Assembly: GCF_030406405.1 (NCBI RefSeq)
Contig: NZ_JAUEPL010000051.1
Coordinates: forward strand, 1-51,219
From: Streptomyces ficellus
GTDB taxonomy: Bacteria; Actinomycetota; Actinomycetes; Streptomycetales; Streptomycetaceae
Direction: 5' to 3'
DNA length: 51,219 bases
Position numbers and translations under genes: made by a program. Numbering within the stretch: the stretch's first letter is position 1; each line of letters begins with the position of its first letter. The notes beneath the pieces were generated by a model that ran no database searches, had not been told where the DNA came from, and was given only the letters and a program-made list of their open reading frames with translations. This document shows, one piece after another, positions 1-7,257 of the stretch.

Positions 1-260
1 GGACGCTTCCTTTGTACTCACCCTCTCGGGCTTTCCTCCGGGCGCTTCCCTTCGGTATTTCGTGTTTCCAACCCTACCAGATCCGTTTTCCGTTCCGTTT
101 CCGGTCGGATTTTGTTTCCGGTGGCCGTTGGAGGGCCCTTTGCCTTTCGGCTGATCCCGACTTTATCAGAGTTCCTGAGTCGGATTTTCCGGTCTTCCTG
201 GGCACCCTGTCAGGCACACAGTGGTGCCGGGTTCCCGTCAGGCGGAGCCGTAAACGTACT
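1..260. other. T-rich non-coding segment downstream of RNase J
   Basis: No convincing gene is seen here. The + strand is visibly richer in T than the rest of the window, with many TTTCC/TTCCG runs, and no frame shows the GC-rich third positions of the neighbouring genes. It contains an imperfect hairpin (CCGAC at 157-161, TCAG at 166-169, CTGA at 175-178, GTCGG at 179-183) followed by ATTTTCC, which could be a + strand terminator for something left of the window. What it encodes, if anything, is unknown. Confidence 0.4.
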
Positions 261-300
261 GGAGCGGGGCGCCCCGATGCAAATCGAGGAGCCCCGCCCC
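261..300 (-). terminator. Terminator of the RNase J gene
   Basis: Two 18-nt arms (261-278 and 283-300) pair at 15 of 18 positions around a GCAA loop, beginning 21 nt beyond the RNase J stop codon. The stem is very GC-rich and fits a Streptomyces intrinsic terminator, which often lacks a long U tract. Confidence 0.7.
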
Positions 301-320
301 GTAAGGAAGCTGGTGGAGCG

Positions 321-2006
321 TCAGACTTCGACGACCACCGGGAGGATCATCGGGCGCCGGCGGTAGGTGTCCGAGACCCACTTGCCGATCGTGCGGCGGA
401 TCAGCTGCTGGAGCTGGTGCGGCTCCGCGACGCCGTCCGCGGCCGACTTGGCCAGGGCCTCGTGGACCTTCGGGATGACCGCGTCGAACGCGGCGTCCTC
501 GATGCCGGAGCCGCGGGCCTGGATGTGCGGGCCGCCGGTGATCTTGCCGGTCGTGGAGTCGACGACCACGAACACCGAGATGATGCCCTCCTCGCCGAGG
601 ATGCGCCGGTCCTTCAGGGAGGTCTCGGTGACATCGCCGACGGACAGGCCGTCGACGTACACGTACCCCGCCTGGACCTTGCCGACGATCTTGGCCTTGC
701 CGCCGACGAGGTCGACCACGACACCGTCCTCGGCGATGACGATGCGGTCCTTGGGGACCCCCGTCAGCGCGCCGAGCTCGGCGTTGGCGCGCAGGTGGCG
801 CCATTCGCCGTGGACCGGCATGAGGTTCCTCGGCTTGCAGATGTTGTAGAAGTACAGCAGCTCGCCGGCCGAGGCGTGGCCCGAGACGTGGACCTTGGCG
901 TTGCCCTTGTGGACGACGTTGGCGCCCCAGCGCGTGAGCCCGTTGATCACGCGGTAGACCGCGTTCTCGTTGCCCGGGATCAGGGACGACGCCAGGATGA
1001 CGGTGTCGCCCTGCACGATCCGGATCTGGTGGTCGCGGTTGGCCATCCTGGACAGGGCGGCCATCGGCTCGCCCTGCGAGCCCGTACAGACGAGCACGAC
1101 CTCTTCGTCCGGAAGGTCGTCGAGGGTCTTGACGTCGACGACCAGGCCGGGCGGGACGCGCAGATAGCCCAGGTCGCGGGCGATGCCCATGTTCCGGACC
1201 ATCGAGCGGCCGACGAAGGCGACGCGGCGGCCGAACTCGTGGGCCGCGTCGAGGATCTGCTGGATGCGGTGCACATGGCTGGCGAAGCTGGCCACGATGA
1301 TCCGCTTCTGGGCGCCCGCGAAGACCGTGCGCATGACGTTGGAGATGTCACGCTCGTGCGGGGTGAAGCCCGGGACCTCGGCGTTCGTGGAGTCCGACAG
1401 GAGGAGGTCGATGCCCTCCTCGCTGAGGCGCGCGAAAGCGTGCAGGTCGGTGAGGCGGTTGTCCAGCGGGAGCTGGTCCATCTTGAAGTCGCCCGTGTGC
1501 ACGACCATGCCCGCGGGGGTGCGGATGGCGACGGCCAGGGCGTCCGGGATGGAGTGGTTGACCGCGACGAATTCGCAGTCGAAGGGGCCCAGGCGCTCGC
1601 GGTCGCCTTCCGACACCTCAAGGGTGTACGGGCGGATGCGGTGCTCCTGGAGCTTGGCCTCGATCAGGGCGAGGGTGAGCTTGGAGCCGATGAGCGGGAT
1701 GTCGGGCTTCAGCCGGAGCAGGAAGGGGACGCCGCCGATGTGGTCCTCGTGGCCGTGCGTGAGCACGATGCCCTCGACGTCGTTCAGGCGGTCCCTGATG
1801 CTGGTGAAGTCCGGCAGGATCAGGTCGATGCCGGGCTGCTCCTCCTCGGGGAAGAGCACGCCGCAGTCGACGATCAGCAGGCGGCCGTCGTACTCGAAGA
1901 CGGTCATGTTGCGGCCGATCTCGCCGAGGCCACCGAGCGGGGTGACGCGCAGGCCGCCCTGGGGCAGCTTCGGGGGCGCGCCCAGTTCAGGATGCGGATG
2001 ACTCAA
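321..2006 (-). CDS. rnj: Ribonuclease J (beta-CASP metallo-beta-lactamase RNase)
   Basis: RNase J is a zinc-dependent 5'-3' exo- and endoribonuclease that matures rRNA and turns over mRNA in the cytoplasm. The N-terminal metallo-beta-lactamase fold shows LGGLGEIGRNM and the zinc motif HGHEDHIGG (HxHxDH). The beta-CASP region follows, with DSTNAEVPG and CTGSQGEP, then HVSGHAS and the PVHGEWRHL segment. I chose the TTG start at 2006 because GAGGAG lies 9 nt upstream and it gives 561 aa, the size I recall for Streptomyces RNase J. The frame stays open further upstream, but that part reads as leader. A terminator-like hairpin separates it from dapA. The other degradosome-type nuclease, PNPase, lies 7 kb away. 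Confidence 0.96.
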   Translation of the reverse strand: MSHPHPELGAPPKLPQGGLRVTPLGGLGEIGRNMTVFEYDGRLLIVDCGVLFPEEEQPGIDLILPDFTSIRDRLNDVEGIVLTHGHEDHIGGVPFLLRLKPDIPLIGSKLTLALIEAKLQEHRIRPYTLEVSEGDRERLGPFDCEFVAVNHSIPDALAVAIRTPAGMVVHTGDFKMDQLPLDNRLTDLHAFARLSEEGIDLLLSDSTNAEVPGFTPHERDISNVMRTVFAGAQKRIIVASFASHVHRIQQILDAAHEFGRRVAFVGRSMVRNMGIARDLGYLRVPPGLVVDVKTLDDLPDEEVVLVCTGSQGEPMAALSRMANRDHQIRIVQGDTVILASSLIPGNENAVYRVINGLTRWGANVVHKGNAKVHVSGHASAGELLYFYNICKPRNLMPVHGEWRHLRANAELGALTGVPKDRIVIAEDGVVVDLVGGKAKIVGKVQAGYVYVDGLSVGDVTETSLKDRRILGEEGIISVFVVVDSTTGKITGGPHIQARGSGIEDAAFDAVIPKVHEALAKSAADGVAEPHQLQQLIRRTIGKWVSDTYRRRPMILPVVVEV

Positions 2007-2024
2007 AAGACTCTCCTCACCACA

Positions 2025-2055
2025 CGCGCCACGTACCAGTGAGGCACGTGGCGCG
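2025..2055 (-). terminator. Hairpin between dapA and RNase J gene
   Basis: A perfect 10-bp inverted repeat (CGCGCCACGT at 2025-2034, ACGTGGCGCG at 2046-2055) with an 11-nt loop lies in the 112-nt gap between dapA and the RNase J gene. It probably terminates or attenuates dapA transcription; it could also be a leader structure of the RNase J mRNA. Confidence 0.55.
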
Positions 2056-2118
2056 CATGACATTCGTGCACTTGCTGTCGTCGGATGTTTCGTTCGTATT
2101 CAGTTATGAAGTCCGTGG

Positions 2119-3018
2119 CTACAGCTGTACCCCGCCCGCGGCGAGGTCGATCTTGAGCTGAGCGGTTTCCTCCGGTGAGAGCTCCACCAGCGGCAGGCGC
2201 AGGGGCCCCGCGGGAAGGCCCTGGAGGGCGAGGGCGGCCTTGGTGGTGATCACGCCCTGCGTACGGAACATGCCGGTGAAGACCGGCAGCAGCCGCTGGT
2301 GGACCTCAGTTGCCTTCTGGACGTCACCGGTGAGGTGGGCGTCGAGCAGGGCGCGGAGCTCCGGGGTGACGACGTGGCCGACGACGGAGACGAAGCCGAC
2401 CGCGCCGACGGAGAGCAGCGGCAGGTTGAGCATGTCGTCGCCGGAGTACCAGGCGAGGCCGCTGCGGGCGATGGCCCAGCTGGCGCGGCCGAGGTCGCCC
2501 TTGGCGTCCTTGTTGGCGACGATGCGCGGGTGGGCGGCGAGACGGACGATCGTCTCGGTGTCGATCGGGACGCCACTGCGGCCGGGAATGTCGTACAGCA
2601 TCACCGGCAGGCCGGTGGCGTCCGCGATCGCGGTGAAGTGCCGGTACAGGCCCTCCTGAGGGGGCTTGTTGTAGTACGGCGTCACCGCGAGCAGGCCGTG
2701 TGCGCCGGCGCGCTCGGCGCTGCGGGCCAGTTCGATGGAGTGGTGGGTGTCGTTGGTGCCGATGCCGGCGACGACGTGGGCGCGGTCGCCGACCGCCTCC
2801 AGGACCGCCCGTACGAGCTGGTCTTTCTCCGCGTCGCTGGTGGTCGGGGACTCGCCGGTGGTGCCGTTGACGACCAGGCCGTCGTTGCCTGCGTCCACCA
2901 GGTGGGCGGCGAGCCGCTGGGCGCCGTCGAGGTCGAGTGCGCCGTCCGCCGTGAAGGGCGTGACCATCGCGGTGAGCACCCGCCCGAAGGGGGTCTGCGG
3001 AGTGGAGATCGGAGCCAT
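2119..3018 (-). CDS. dapA: 4-hydroxy-tetrahydrodipicolinate synthase
   Basis: DapA condenses pyruvate with aspartate semialdehyde, the first committed step to diaminopimelate and lysine. It is a cytoplasmic TIM-barrel aldolase. The 299-aa protein has the GTTGES loop (residues 52-57), the catalytic tyrosine in YDIPGR (Y142) and the Schiff-base lysine in ANKDAKGD (K170). The ATG at 3018 (MAPISTPQ) gives the usual family length; the frame stays open 24 codons further, but those residues do not look like DapA. It is separated from thyX by a strong terminator, so it probably has its own promoter. dapB of the same pathway lies 4 kb away in the rpsO-pnp operon. Confidence 0.96.
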   Translation of the reverse strand: MAPISTPQTPFGRVLTAMVTPFTADGALDLDGAQRLAAHLVDAGNDGLVVNGTTGESPTTSDAEKDQLVRAVLEAVGDRAHVVAGIGTNDTHHSIELARSAERAGAHGLLAVTPYYNKPPQEGLYRHFTAIADATGLPVMLYDIPGRSGVPIDTETIVRLAAHPRIVANKDAKGDLGRASWAIARSGLAWYSGDDMLNLPLLSVGAVGFVSVVGHVVTPELRALLDAHLTGDVQKATEVHQRLLPVFTGMFRTQGVITTKAALALQGLPAGPLRLPLVELSPEETAQLKIDLAAGGVQL

Positions 3019-3082
3019 GGGTAACACGCTACTCGTTGCACAGCGCGTGCGGTCCCCTCGGGGGACGCTGAGGGAGGTGGAG

Positions 3083-3120
3083 CCCGGCACTGCCTGCTCG
3101 GGGGTTCAAGCAGTGCCGGG
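3083..3120 (-). terminator. Terminator of thyX
   Basis: A perfect 11-bp inverted repeat (3083-3093 with 3110-3120, CCCGGCACTGC/GCAGTGCCGGG) lies between thyX and dapA. On the minus strand it is the 3' end of the thyX transcript. Confidence 0.7.
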
Positions 3121-3217
3121 TCCGTCTGATCAGCCTAGATGAACTTCTCGAAACGTCGCAATACGGACACTTCGGGCGGGCGATCCGGACATCTGTGCCT
3201 GCCCGTGCTCGTACGGC

Positions 3218-4867
3218 TCAGGGCGCTACGCGACCGTTGGCGTTGAAGGCGGCGTACGTGAGCGGCATCAGGCGCGCCCAGTGCTCCTCCATTTTCTCGC
3301 CGACCATCTCGATCTCCCGCTGCGGGAAGGACGGGACCTTGGCCAGCTCATGCTGCGTACGAAGGCCCAGGAAGTGCATCAGCGAGCGCGCGTTGCAGGT
3401 GGCGTACATCGAGGAGAAGAGGCCGACGGGGAGCACCGCGCGGGCGACCTCGCGGGCGACGCCGGCGGCGAGCATCTCCTGGTACGCCTCGTACGCCTGG
3501 ACGTAGGAGGCCTCCATCGTGCGCTCGACGAGCTTTTGCTGGTCCTCGGTGCCCTCCACGAAGATGTACTTGCCCGGGCGGCCCTCTTGGACCAGTTTGC
3601 GCGAGGCGTCCGGGACGTAGAAGAAGGGCTGGAGTTCCCGGTAGCGGCCGGACTCCTCGTTGTACGAGTTGTGTACGACGATCCCGTTGGCCAGGAAGTT
3701 GTGCCACGGTCCCTCGACGGAGAGGTCGTACGTCATTTCCTCGCCGTCCTCGACGATCGAGACAATCGCGTCGGGTCGGGCGACGGCGATCTTGCCTCCA
3801 CGCCGCGCGAGCGCCTGTTCCTGTGCGCTCTTCTCCGCGTGGCAGCTCTCACACGCCGGCGCCAGGTTGCTCTCGTCGAGAGCACGGGACATGTCCCCGG
3901 CCACCGGAACCACGTGGTCAAGGGCGAGTTCCGACCGGGGGAAGCCACCGCCACACAGATGGCAGACGTCAACGTCCTTGATCAGCCGTTCGCGCTGCAT
4001 GGACGTCCATACGCCGATGCCGCGCCGCAGGCTCGGCGGGACCAGGGCTTCGGAGGGCCGCGCAGCGGTGGCCGCCGCCATCACCGCGTCCTCGACGGTC
4101 AGCTCCCCGGCTTTGCGCCAGCCCTCCGGGGTCAGCACCGCATGGTCGACGGTGGAGCGGAGCACCTTCCCGCTCTCCGTGGTGATCTTGATGAGCGGCT
4201 TCACGCCCGACTGGATGACGTCGACGATGCGGGCTCGGCTCGCCACGAGGGTGTCCTCGTCGTAACACCGGACGTGGTTGCGCCGGACGGACTCCAGCTT
4301 GCGGATCCGCGTGCTCGGGTGCAGGGCCCGGAACTCGACGACGGCGGACTCAGCTGCTTCCCGTTCCTCGTAGAGCCCCAGGTAGTGGTTCTCGTCACCC
4401 CGACGGACCTGGGCCATCCACTTTCCGGCCCGCGCGTGCCAGGTTACGCCGCCGGCGGAGGCCGGAAGGCGGTCCTCGACGCCCAGGTGCCACAGCTTGT
4501 ACAGCTCGGCGATCGTCCTGCGTCGGAGGTTGCCCGCCTCGCTCTCCAGCGTGATCTCCGTGTCGCCGGCGATGCACCAGCCCACCCGGTGCCGCATGAA
4601 CTCGCGGAAGACGAAGATCGGGGCGCTGATGAAGAACGTCATCGAGTTGTGCTCGAACGGGCTGCCGTGCCGGTCCCGCATCAGATAGTTGATCAGCCCC
4701 TTGGAGCGCTCCGGGTCCTTCGTCAGCTCCTCGAGGGACTGCTCGCCGGCCGTGGAGACACGGGCGGCCCACAGGACGTCGGAATCCGCGGCGCTGTGCT
4801 TCACCAGCTCGACGGTCACATCGCTGCGGAAGCTGGGCTTGAGGTCTTCGGAGGGGGTGTCGGACAC
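3218..4867 (-). CDS. thyX: Flavin-dependent thymidylate synthase ThyX with in-frame intein
   Basis: ThyX makes dTMP from dUMP using FAD, NADPH and methylene-tetrahydrofolate. The 549-aa precursor is a ThyX interrupted by a 303-aa intein. The N-extein is residues 1-97 (ending MRHRVGW) and the C-extein 401-549 (starting SYNEESGRY). Joined, they give a 246-aa ThyX with an intact signature, RHRVGWSYNEESGRY, the FAD/dUMP-binding motif. The enzyme can therefore work only after splicing, unless the intein is absent in part of the population. The start is GTG with GAAGG 8 nt upstream. The gene is monocistronic, bounded by a terminator and by a divergent small gene. No thyA is in this window, so whether ThyX is the only dTMP synthase is unknown. 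Confidence 0.95.
   Translation of the reverse strand: MSDTPSEDLKPSFRSDVTVELVKHSAADSDVLWAARVSTAGEQSLEELTKDPERSKGLINYLMRDRHGSPFEHNSMTFFISAPIFVFREFMRHRVGWCIAGDTEITLESEAGNLRRRTIAELYKLWHLGVEDRLPASAGGVTWHARAGKWMAQVRRGDENHYLGLYEEREAAESAVVEFRALHPSTRIRKLESVRRNHVRCYDEDTLVASRARIVDVIQSGVKPLIKITTESGKVLRSTVDHAVLTPEGWRKAGELTVEDAVMAAATAARPSEALVPPSLRRGIGVWTSMQRERLIKDVDVCHLCGGGFPRSELALDHVVPVAGDMSRALDESNLAPACESCHAEKSAQEQALARRGGKIAVARPDAIVSIVEDGEEMTYDLSVEGPWHNFLANGIVVHNSYNEESGRYRELQPFFYVPDASRKLVQEGRPGKYIFVEGTEDQQKLVERTMEASYVQAYEAYQEMLAAGVAREVARAVLPVGLFSSMYATCNARSLMHFLGLRTQHELAKVPSFPQREIEMVGEKMEEHWARLMPLTYAAFNANGRVAP
3668..4576 (-). mobile_element. Intein in ThyX with HNH endonuclease and AP2-like segment
   Basis: This protein-splicing element spans precursor residues 98-400. 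Block A starts at Cys98 (CIAGDTEITL), block B has T239-V-D-H242, block F is YDLSVEGPWHNFLANG, and block G ends VVHN followed by Ser as the C-extein +1 nucleophile. Residues about 139-182 (GGVTWHARAGKWMAQVRRG and the following HYLGLYEEREAAESA) match the pattern of a bacterial AP2/ERF-type DNA-binding domain. An HNH nuclease follows, with CHLC (302-305), the ALDHVVP core (H318) and N334/C339/C342/H343. All splicing residues appear intact, so splicing and homing activity are both plausible. Boundaries follow from extein continuity and the usual 246-aa ThyX length. Confidence 0.93.
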
Positions 4868-5053
4868 CGGCGGGGCCTTCCAATCGCATCACTCGGGCGG
4901 CGCCCACTCTACGGCCCGGCACTGACAGCGCTTGACCGGACGAGGGCCGGAGACATTGTTCGATCATTCCGGGGAATTCGGGCACCAATCCGTTGCTTCG
5001 TGCGTCTGTCCCGTTAGCAGCGTCCACCACGAGATTCCAAGGAGGGTTCTCAC

Positions 5054-5296
5054 ATGTTCCGCCGGCGTGAGGCAGTCCCGTTCGCGTTCGTCGCCGAGGC
5101 CGACCGCTTCCGCAGTAACGTCACTCCCCCAGCTCGGCAGCGTCCCAGCGTTTCCGAGGTCGCGGGCCGTACGCTGGTCGGGCTGACCGTCGTGGCCGGA
5201 CTGGTCGGGTCGCTGCTCTTCGGCCTTCCGGCGATGGAGTCGGGCCCCGCCACCTCGGGTCACAGTCAGCAGTCCGAGGCATCCAACGGGCGTTGA
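5054..5296 (+). CDS. Small single-pass membrane protein, function unknown
   Basis: This 80-aa protein starts at an ATG behind a strong AAGGAGG site 9 nt upstream, which supports it as a real gene. The N-terminal half is polar and basic (MFRRREAVPF). One membrane segment (about residues 40-60, TLVGLTVVAGLVGSLLFGLP) is followed by a short Ser/Gly-rich tail. I do not recognise a named family, though small proteins like this sit beside thyX in Streptomyces. It diverges from thyX across a 186-nt gap that must carry both promoters. Confidence 0.75.
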   Translation: MFRRREAVPFAFVAEADRFRSNVTPPARQRPSVSEVAGRTLVGLTVVAGLVGSLLFGLPAMESGPATSGHSQQSEASNGR

Positions 5297-5313
5297 CGCC
5301 CCGAGGGGTGCAA

Positions 5314-5343
5314 GGCCACCCCGATGGCCACCCTGGGGTGGCC
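5314..5343 (+). terminator. Terminator after the small membrane protein
   Basis: A perfect 9-bp inverted repeat (GGCCACCCC at 5314-5322, GGGGTGGCC at 5335-5343) begins 17 nt beyond the stop codon. Confidence 0.6.
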
Positions 5344-5413
5344 GGTCGTCGAACCGCTGGGTAGCCTCACCCGGCACAGCCCTGTCGAGCGTGCGTATGA
5401 GTGAGGTTCTGTC

Positions 5414-5962
5414 GTGCCCCTGCCCTTCCTGACGGCCGACCGCGGTTTCGACACCAGCGAGGACGTCGCTCTGCCATTCGACGACCACGACCAGTGGCGC
5501 CGTCCGTACCGTCCCGGCCCCTGGCGGGTCGGGGCGGCGGCGCTGGTGCTGCTGCTCGCCTCCTTCGTGCTCCTGGCCGCCATGGTCACCGCGCTGGCGG
5601 GAACGGCGTCGGGTGCCGGGCTGTGTCTGGCGCTGGCCGTGCTGATGATCGTCGCCGCGCTGCGGCTGCTGCGCGCCGGGGCGTGGGTGAGCCGGCACGG
5701 TGTGCGCCGCGCCGGGTTCCTCCGGACGGCCACGCTGCCGTGGGCGCAGATCAAGGACGTACGCACGGTGCAGCAGCCCGTGCGGTGGCTCGGGCTGCCG
5801 CGCACCGTGCAGGGGCAGGCTCTGGTCCTCGTACGCCGGGGTGGCGGGCAGCTGGTGCTGCTCACCGACCGCAACGCGGACTTCCTGGCGCGGGTGGAGG
5901 CCTTCGACCGGGCGGCCGATGCGGTGGAGGCGTGGAGCGCGGAGTACGCGGCCGGTTCCTGA
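5414..5962 (+). CDS. PH-domain-like membrane protein
   Basis: The protein has 182 aa. Two hydrophobic stretches form a hairpin near residues 40-85 (VGAAALVLLLASFVLLAAMV and LCLALAVLMIVAALRLL). The C-terminal part, starting WVSRHGVRRAG and LPWAQIKDVRTVQ, resembles the bacterial PH-like domain common in actinobacterial membrane proteins, where a Trp-containing beta strand precedes a basic stretch. The start is GTG at 5414, with a GTGAGG site about 8 nt upstream. It is convergent with the next gene and shares a bidirectional hairpin terminator with it. No biochemical role can be inferred. Confidence 0.8.
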   Translation: MPLPFLTADRGFDTSEDVALPFDDHDQWRRPYRPGPWRVGAAALVLLLASFVLLAAMVTALAGTASGAGLCLALAVLMIVAALRLLRAGAWVSRHGVRRAGFLRTATLPWAQIKDVRTVQQPVRWLGLPRTVQGQALVLVRRGGGQLVLLTDRNADFLARVEAFDRAADAVEAWSAEYAAGS

Positions 5963-5973
5963 CCGCTTCCAGG

Positions 5974-6022
5974 GCCTGTCGTTTGGATCAGGCCGGAGCT
6001 CGGCAAGATCCGAACGACAGGC
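5974..6022. terminator. Bidirectional terminator / palindromic repeat
   Basis: Arms of 16 nt at 5974-5989 (GCCTGTCGTTTGGATC) and 6007-6022 (GATCCGAACGACAGGC) differ from perfect complementarity at one position, with a 17-nt loop. The element fills the 61-nt gap between two convergent genes and can serve both. Similar palindromes occur between convergent genes elsewhere in Streptomyces (recollection, not checked), so it may belong to a dispersed family. Confidence 0.75.
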
Positions 6023-6023
6023 G

Positions 6024-6479
6024 CTAGTTCCCGACCGGTTGGCGGCCCTCGTGGAGGGCGATCGCGCGCTGCATGGCCTTGCGGGCGCGCGGGGTGTCGC
6101 GGGCGTCGTGGTAGGCGACCGCGAGCCGGAACCAGCAGCGCCAGTCGTCCGGTGTGTCCTCGGTCTCCTCGCGCCGCTTGGCGAAGACGGCGTCGGCCGA
6201 GTCGCGGTCGATGCGGCCGCCGGGGGTGCGCTTCAACTCGTCGACCGGCAGGCCGCCTTCGGCTTCCAGCTCGGCGGCGAGGCGGTTGGCCTTGGTGACG
6301 AACCGGGTGTTCTTCCAGAGGAACCAGACGCCGATGACCGGCAGGATGAGGACCGCGCCGCCGAAGGTCACGGTGAGCGCGGTGCCGTGCTGGATCAGCA
6401 TCACCCCACGGCTGCCGACCAGGACGAAGTAGACGACCAGGACGGCTGCCGTGATGACGTAGGTGACCTTCGCGCGCAT
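6024..6479 (-). CDS. Membrane protein with TPR-like C-terminus
   Basis: The protein has 151 aa, with two hydrophobic segments at the N-terminus (VTYVITAAVLVVYFVLVG and LTVTFGGAVLILPVIGVWFL) and a soluble C-terminal half. That half (DDWRCWFRLAVAYHDARDTP, then RKAMQRAIAL) looks like one tetratricopeptide-type helix pair. Its ATG overlaps the dapB stop by one base (TGATG), so it is the last gene of the rpsO-pnp-protease-dapB operon and is probably translationally coupled. Role unknown; a scaffold for a membrane complex is one guess. Confidence 0.85.
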   Translation of the reverse strand: MRAKVTYVITAAVLVVYFVLVGSRGVMLIQHGTALTVTFGGAVLILPVIGVWFLWKNTRFVTKANRLAAELEAEGGLPVDELKRTPGGRIDRDSADAVFAKRREETEDTPDDWRCWFRLAVAYHDARDTPRARKAMQRAIALHEGRQPVGN

Positions 6480-7234
6480 CAGCCCAGGTCCAGGAAGTTT
6501 TCCAGGCCGAAGGTGAGGCCCGGGGTGGTCACCACACGGCGCACGCCCAGCAGGATCCCCGGCATGAAGCTGCTGTGGTGCAGCGAGTCGTGGCGGATCG
6601 TGAGCGTTTCGCCCTCGCCACCGAGCAGCACCTCCTGGTGGGCCAGCAGGCCCCTCAGGCGCACGGCGTGGACGGGCACGCCCTGGACGTCCGCGCCGCG
6701 CGCGCCGTCCAGGGCCGTCGTCGTCGCGTCGGGCTGCGGGGCGCAGCCGGCTTCGGCGCGGGCGGCGGCGATCAGCTGGGCGGTGCGGGTGGCGGTGCCG
6801 GAGGGGGCGTCCACCTTGTTGGGGTGGTGGAGCTCGACCACCTCGACCGACTCGAAGTACGGCGCGGCGATCTGGGCGAACTTCATGGTGAGGACGGCGC
6901 CGATGGAGAAGTTCGGCGCGATGAGGACGCCCGTGTCGGGCGAGTCGTCCAGCCAGGTGGTGAGCTGGGTGAGGCGGTCCTCGGTCCAGCCGGTGGTGCC
7001 GACGACCGCGTGGATGCCATGGCGTACGCAGAAGTCGAGGTTGCCCATCACGGAGGCGGGCGTCGTCAGTTCGACGGCGACCTGGGCGCCGGCCTCGGCG
7101 AGGGTCTCCAGCTTGTCGCCCCGGCCGATCGCCGCGACCAGTTCCATGTCGTCGGCGGCCTCGATGGCGCGTACGGCTTCGGAGCCGATGCGTCCCTTGG
7201 CGCCGATGACCGCGACCCGCAGCTTGCTGCTCAT
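6479..7234 (-). CDS. dapB: 4-hydroxy-tetrahydrodipicolinate reductase
   Basis: DapB reduces the DapA product with NAD(P)H in the diaminopimelate/lysine pathway. The 251-aa protein starts with the nucleotide-binding motif VAVIGAKGRIG and has the catalytic motif ELHHPNKVDAPSGTA (catalytic His and Lys) and the substrate-loop segment GGEGETLTIRHDS. ATG at 7234 is preceded by GAAGGAAG about 7 nt upstream, and it gives the normal family length. A longer open frame upstream overlaps the protease gene in another frame and is not needed. It lies 23 nt behind the M16 protease gene and is the fourth gene of the operon. Confidence 0.96.
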   Translation of the reverse strand: MSSKLRVAVIGAKGRIGSEAVRAIEAADDMELVAAIGRGDKLETLAEAGAQVAVELTTPASVMGNLDFCVRHGIHAVVGTTGWTEDRLTQLTTWLDDSPDTGVLIAPNFSIGAVLTMKFAQIAAPYFESVEVVELHHPNKVDAPSGTATRTAQLIAAARAEAGCAPQPDATTTALDGARGADVQGVPVHAVRLRGLLAHQEVLLGGEGETLTIRHDSLHHSSFMPGILLGVRRVVTTPGLTFGLENFLDLG

Positions 7235-7257
7235 GCTCGTACTTCCTTCGGTTCCGA

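Noticed and set aside
1..260. tRNA or rRNA gene
   Set aside because: No cloverleaf-type pairing or rRNA-like sequence was seen.
12..2042. Long + strand open frame of 676 codons
   Set aside because: It is antisense to the well-supported RNase J gene and has Arg/Asp/Val-rich, low-complexity composition; GC-rich DNA leaves such frames open by chance.
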